Assembly: GCA_012839095.1 (NCBI GenBank)
Contig: DUOA01000013.1
Location: forward strand, 1 to 64,000
DNA length: 64,000 nucleotides
Direction of reading: 5' to 3'
Origin: Clostridiales bacterium
GTDB lineage: Bacteria > Bacillota > Clostridia > Caldicoprobacterales > DTU083
The translations under genes were made by a program, and so were the position numbers. Every line of letters starts with the position of its first letter. Within the stretch, counting starts at the first letter, position 1. The notes below the pieces were generated by a model. It was not told where the DNA came from, did no database searches, and saw only the letters and a program-made list of their open reading frames with translations. Positions 61,178 through 64,000 of the stretch are shown piece by piece.

Positions 61178-61293
61178 TGAGTTATTCTAAAGGGTGTTTC
61201 AAAGGATTACAAAAGGGTTACTATGTAATTACAAATTACCCCGATCTTAAGTAATAATATGGAACAGTATCTGACAAGAGGGGGCATTCATTT

Positions 61294-62232
61294 ATGAATA
61301 AACCTGTGGATTCAGGTGAATCAAAAACAACAATTATAAGTAAAAAGGTGAAGGAAAATTTTGAGTTTTGGTTGTTTGTTCTTCCTGGTATGATCATTAC
61401 CTTTATATTCCATTATGTGCCTCTTTATGGAATACAAATAGCATTTAGAAGATTTTCACCCAGAAGAGGAATTTGGGAAAGTGCGTGGGTTGGATTTGAT
61501 CACTTTGAGAGATTTTTCAATTCTCCATACTTTTTAACAACCATAACAAATACTTTTATTCTCAGTTTTTACTCTCTGGTTGCAGGATTTCCGATTCCCA
61601 TTATGCTTGCATTAATGCTGAATTCATTCAGACATAAGCGTTACAGGAAGATTATCCAAACGGTAACTTATGCACCAAATTTCATATCAACTGTAGTAAT
61701 GGCCGGAATGCTTCTGCTTTTTCTTTCACCGAGAGTAGGCATCGTCAATAATCTGATTGGAATTTTCGGTTTGGAGTCTATAAATTTCATGGCAGAAAAA
61801 TCCATGTGGCGTCATATATATGTCTGGTCAGGTATTTGGCAGAATACAGGCTGGAATTCGGTAATCTTCTTTGCTGCCCTGGCTGGTGTCAGTCCGGAGT
61901 TTCATGAGGCTGCAATAGTAGACGGTGCTACCAAGTTTCAGAGAATTCTATACATCGACCTGCCAACTATCTTGCCAACTGCAACCATACTGTTGATTCT
62001 AAACTGTGGCAGCATGCTTTCCGTAGGCTTCGAAAAAGCTTTTCTGCTGCAGAATGATTTGAACCTAAGTGTTTCGGAGATTATATCCACCTATACCTAT
62101 AAAGTTGGTCTAGTGCAAAACGATATGTCCTACTCGACAGCAATTGGATTGTTTAATTCAGTAATCAACTCCATACTGTTGTTAACAGTTAACCGGGTTG
62201 CTAACAAATTATCCGGACACAGTCTGATATAG
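61294..62232 (+). CDS. Carbohydrate ABC transporter permease, LplB type
   Basis: This 312-residue membrane protein has six helices and the ABC-contact loop EFHEAAIVDGATKFQRI. FWLFVLPGMIITFIFHYVPLYGIQIAF at the start is typical of LplB (long N-terminus, PLYGIQIAF). Such importers carry oligosaccharides, often plant polysaccharide fragments. The ligand is not predictable. GAGGGGG precedes the ATG. The second permease follows by 16 bases. Confidence 0.92.
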   Translation: MNKPVDSGESKTTIISKKVKENFEFWLFVLPGMIITFIFHYVPLYGIQIAFRRFSPRRGIWESAWVGFDHFERFFNSPYFLTTITNTFILSFYSLVAGFPIPIMLALMLNSFRHKRYRKIIQTVTYAPNFISTVVMAGMLLLFLSPRVGIVNNLIGIFGLESINFMAEKSMWRHIYVWSGIWQNTGWNSVIFFAALAGVSPEFHEAAIVDGATKFQRILYIDLPTILPTATILLILNCGSMLSVGFEKAFLLQNDLNLSVSEIISTYTYKVGLVQNDMSYSTAIGLFNSVINSILLLTVNRVANKLSGHSLI

Positions 62233-62248
62233 ATGGGAGGAGAAAAAC

Positions 62249-63187
62249 TTGAGTTTACAAAGGGCTGCAAGTATGAGAAAAGCAAAGCTGATGAAACGCA
62301 GTAAAGGCGACATAATATTCGATGCTGTAATATTTGTTATTTTGACTGTCATATTTTTAATTGTTGCCTATCCCCTTTATTTCATAATCATATCCTCTTT
62401 CAGTGATCCGGCTGCTGTAGCAGGGGGCATGGTGGTCTGGATTCCTATCAAGCCCAATCTCCGTGGCTATGAAGAGGTTTTCAGAAATAATGCGGTTGTC
62501 AGAGGATTTCTTAATTCACTGTTATATACTTCAGTTGGTACATTGCTGAATCTGGTTGTAACACTTCCTACCGCATTTGCGCTTTCCCGGAAGGAATTTC
62601 AAGGCAATCGGTTCGTAACAGTTTTTTATTTGATTACCATGTTTGTCAATGGTGGCATGATTCCAACCTATCTGGTGGTAAAGAGCGTGAAATTTCTGGA
62701 TACAATATGGGCATTAATAGTGCCAGGTGCACTGGGTGTTTACAATATGTTTATATGCCGAACCTATTTCAAAACAAATTTACCTAATGAGCTGATAGAG
62801 GCGGCAAAGCTGGACGGCTGTGGAAATACCCGTTTCTTTGTCAGTATAGCACTTCCTCTATCCGGTGCGCTTATAGCCATAATGGTTCTTTATTACGGTA
62901 TCGGCCATTGGAATTCCTATTTTTCAGCTTTACTTTATATATCCGATAAAAACAAATTCCCGCTTCAGCTGGTGCTCCGCTCAATTCTGATCCAAAATGA
63001 AGCACAACTTGCACAGCAGGGTGTGTCAACCGCACAACAGCTGAAGGAGCAGGCAAGACGCCGGGAACTGGTTGAATTGATGAAATACTCACTGATAATT
63101 GTTTCCAGTATTCCTGTTATGATTATCTATCCCATCATTCAGAAATACTTTGTTAAAGGTGTTCTCATCGGTTCAGTTAAAGGTTAA
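62249..63187 (+). CDS. Carbohydrate ABC transporter permease, YtcP/LplC type
   Basis: This 312-residue membrane protein has six helices, the ABC-contact loop ELIEAAKLDGCGNTRFF and NGGMIPTYLVVKSV, which is typical of the LplC/YtcP group. It pairs with the LplB-type permease. The start is TTG 62249, 8 bases after GGGAGG; ATG 62273 is in frame. No ATPase gene is seen; such systems share the MsmK-type ATPase encoded elsewhere. Confidence 0.92.
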   Translation: MSLQRAASMRKAKLMKRSKGDIIFDAVIFVILTVIFLIVAYPLYFIIISSFSDPAAVAGGMVVWIPIKPNLRGYEEVFRNNAVVRGFLNSLLYTSVGTLLNLVVTLPTAFALSRKEFQGNRFVTVFYLITMFVNGGMIPTYLVVKSVKFLDTIWALIVPGALGVYNMFICRTYFKTNLPNELIEAAKLDGCGNTRFFVSIALPLSGALIAIMVLYYGIGHWNSYFSALLYISDKNKFPLQLVLRSILIQNEAQLAQQGVSTAQQLKEQARRRELVELMKYSLIIVSSIPVMIIYPIIQKYFVKGVLIGSVKG

Positions 63188-63270
63188 GCAGGACGGTTTG
63201 CTTACACGATTCAACTACAGTTTTAACTGTTATCCTTTGTTATCAATTTTGAACCTTGACACGACAAGTC

Positions 63271-63279
63271 TGCTATACT
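63271..63279 (+). promoter_or_regulatory. Extended -10 element before the binding protein gene
   Basis: TG-C-TATACT at 63271-63279 is an extended -10. TTGACA lies only 12 bases before it, too close to act with it; TTGAAC lies 19 bases before it. This may give the binding protein its own transcript within the operon. The rest of 63188-63422 shows nothing else clear. Confidence 0.4.
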
Positions 63280-63422
63280 GATGAAAAAGATGAATACTGT
63301 GAAGTTGGAACAAAACCTGCAGGAAGTATTATCATCTTTCAACTAAAGAATTTACAAGTATGTGCAGCGGAATCGTAGAAGGGTTCATATAAAAAATATT
63401 ACCATAAAAAGGAGGATTCTTT

Positions 63423-64000
63423 ATGAGTCAAAGAAAAGCTTTAACTACTATGTTGGCTTTGCTGCTGGTTGTTTCGCTGCTGGCTTCCTGCACCAGCACA
63501 AATGATGTCAGCGACCCAACTCCAACTCCGGCTGTTACAGATCCAGATACATCGGAGGATATTGAAGACGGCAGGGAAAAAGTGGGGGTAATGTATACCG
63601 AAGGGCTGCCCATTGTTGATCCGGGTACTTACAGCTTTTCTCTCTTTGTCGACGACGCAAACGAAGATGATAACTTCGTTATGTTCGACATACTGGAGGA
63701 ACAGACAGGTGTTAAAGTAGAAGTCCTGCACTATCCATATACAGTAGCACAGGAGAAGCTGACCTTGTCATTGAATTCGGGTGACTACGCTGATTGTATC
63801 GGTGGATGGACATTAAGCAGTAATGATATTTTAACCTTGGGTATGGAAGAAGGCGTATATATACCATTGGACGATTATTTCGAAAAATATGCTCCCAAGA
63901 TTAACGAAATCCTTGATCTTGAAGGTGTTCGCGATACTATGACCACTCCTGATGGCCATATCTACACCATTCCCTATGTTTTGGAAGCTCCGTATGTTCC
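63423..64000 (+). CDS. Extracellular sugar-binding lipoprotein of the ABC transporter, partial
   Basis: The gene runs off the end of the window after 192 codons. It has a lipoprotein signal ending LLASC23, a Thr/Pro/Asp-rich linker (DPTPTPAVTDP), and the start of a type I-B family 1-like (LplA-type) binding domain: ILEEQTGVKVEVLH, KLTLSLNSGDYADCI, and a region with PLDDYFEKYAPKI and TTPDGHIYTIPYVL. It should bind the carbohydrate and hand it to the two permeases. GGAGG precedes the ATG. The C-terminal part is missing because of the window edge. Confidence 0.9.
   Translation, partial: MSQRKALTTMLALLLVVSLLASCTSTNDVSDPTPTPAVTDPDTSEDIEDGREKVGVMYTEGLPIVDPGTYSFSLFVDDANEDDNFVMFDILEEQTGVKVEVLHYPYTVAQEKLTLSLNSGDYADCIGGWTLSSNDILTLGMEEGVYIPLDDYFEKYAPKINEILDLEGVRDTMTTPDGHIYTIPYVLEAPYV

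Overview
The window looks like chromosome from an anaerobic, spore-forming, Gram-positive member of the Clostridia. The reasons are a trimeric [FeFe]-hydrogenase, an FprA flavodiiron protein, CwlD (spore-cortex amidase), a LysM protein of spore-coat type, a CdaA/CdaR c-di-AMP pair, an ECF-type RibU under an FMN riboswitch, strong GGAGG ribosome binding sites with frequent GTG/TTG starts, and lipoprotein signals with Cys at position 21-23. I see no phage, insertion sequence, CRISPR array or plasmid function. Species cannot be named from the sequence alone.

Layout. 1-7.9 kb: AmmeMemoRadiSam radical SAM gene, a beta-hydroxyacid dehydrogenase, FprA, OsmC, a MATE exporter, a PatB/MalY C-S lyase and a PLC/P1-nuclease-fold protein. 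8-14.4 kb: an orphan OmpR-type regulator convergent with a hydCBA hydrogenase operon, whose NuoF-like subunit is fused to a GltD-like flavoprotein. 14.7-22.5 kb: a polar amino acid ABC transporter, then a complete branched-chain amino acid ABC operon ending in a CBS-CBS-ACT protein. 22.5-28.7 kb: an aminotransferase, a GDT1-type transporter with an added Cys-rich tail, a duplicated lipoprotein next to ApbE, and an iron alcohol dehydrogenase. 28.9-36 kb: Rrf2/CymR-like regulator, MetY and CysK, then Ku, LigD-ligase and LigD-polymerase as separate genes, then thymidylate synthase and DHFR. 36-47 kb: LysM protein, DegV, LysA, Tex, FMN riboswitch-ribU, the tsaE-tsaB-rimI-DUF1461-tsaD operon and a CBS protein. 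47.3-55.9 kb: one 2886-residue cyclic beta-1,2-glucan synthase. 56-64 kb: CwlD, CdaA-CdaR, a degenerate stand-alone receiver, tRNA-Arg(CCG), a LacI regulator and a divergent LplB/YtcP-type sugar ABC operon cut by the window end.

How the parts fit. Several modules are standard: cysteine/methionine synthesis under an Rrf2 regulator, non-homologous end joining, t6A tRNA modification, c-di-AMP synthesis and amino acid uptake. Redox is a recurring theme: hydrogenase, FprA, OsmC, flavin uptake, and ApbE beside a lipoprotein that may be its flavinylation substrate.

Less standard points are the NuoF-GltD fusion, a coiled-coil tail on HydA, a receiver with Glu at the phosphoacceptor site, a row of DnaA-box-like sites behind tsaD, a four-Cys tail on the GDT1 protein, and several perfect palindromes in divergent promoter regions.
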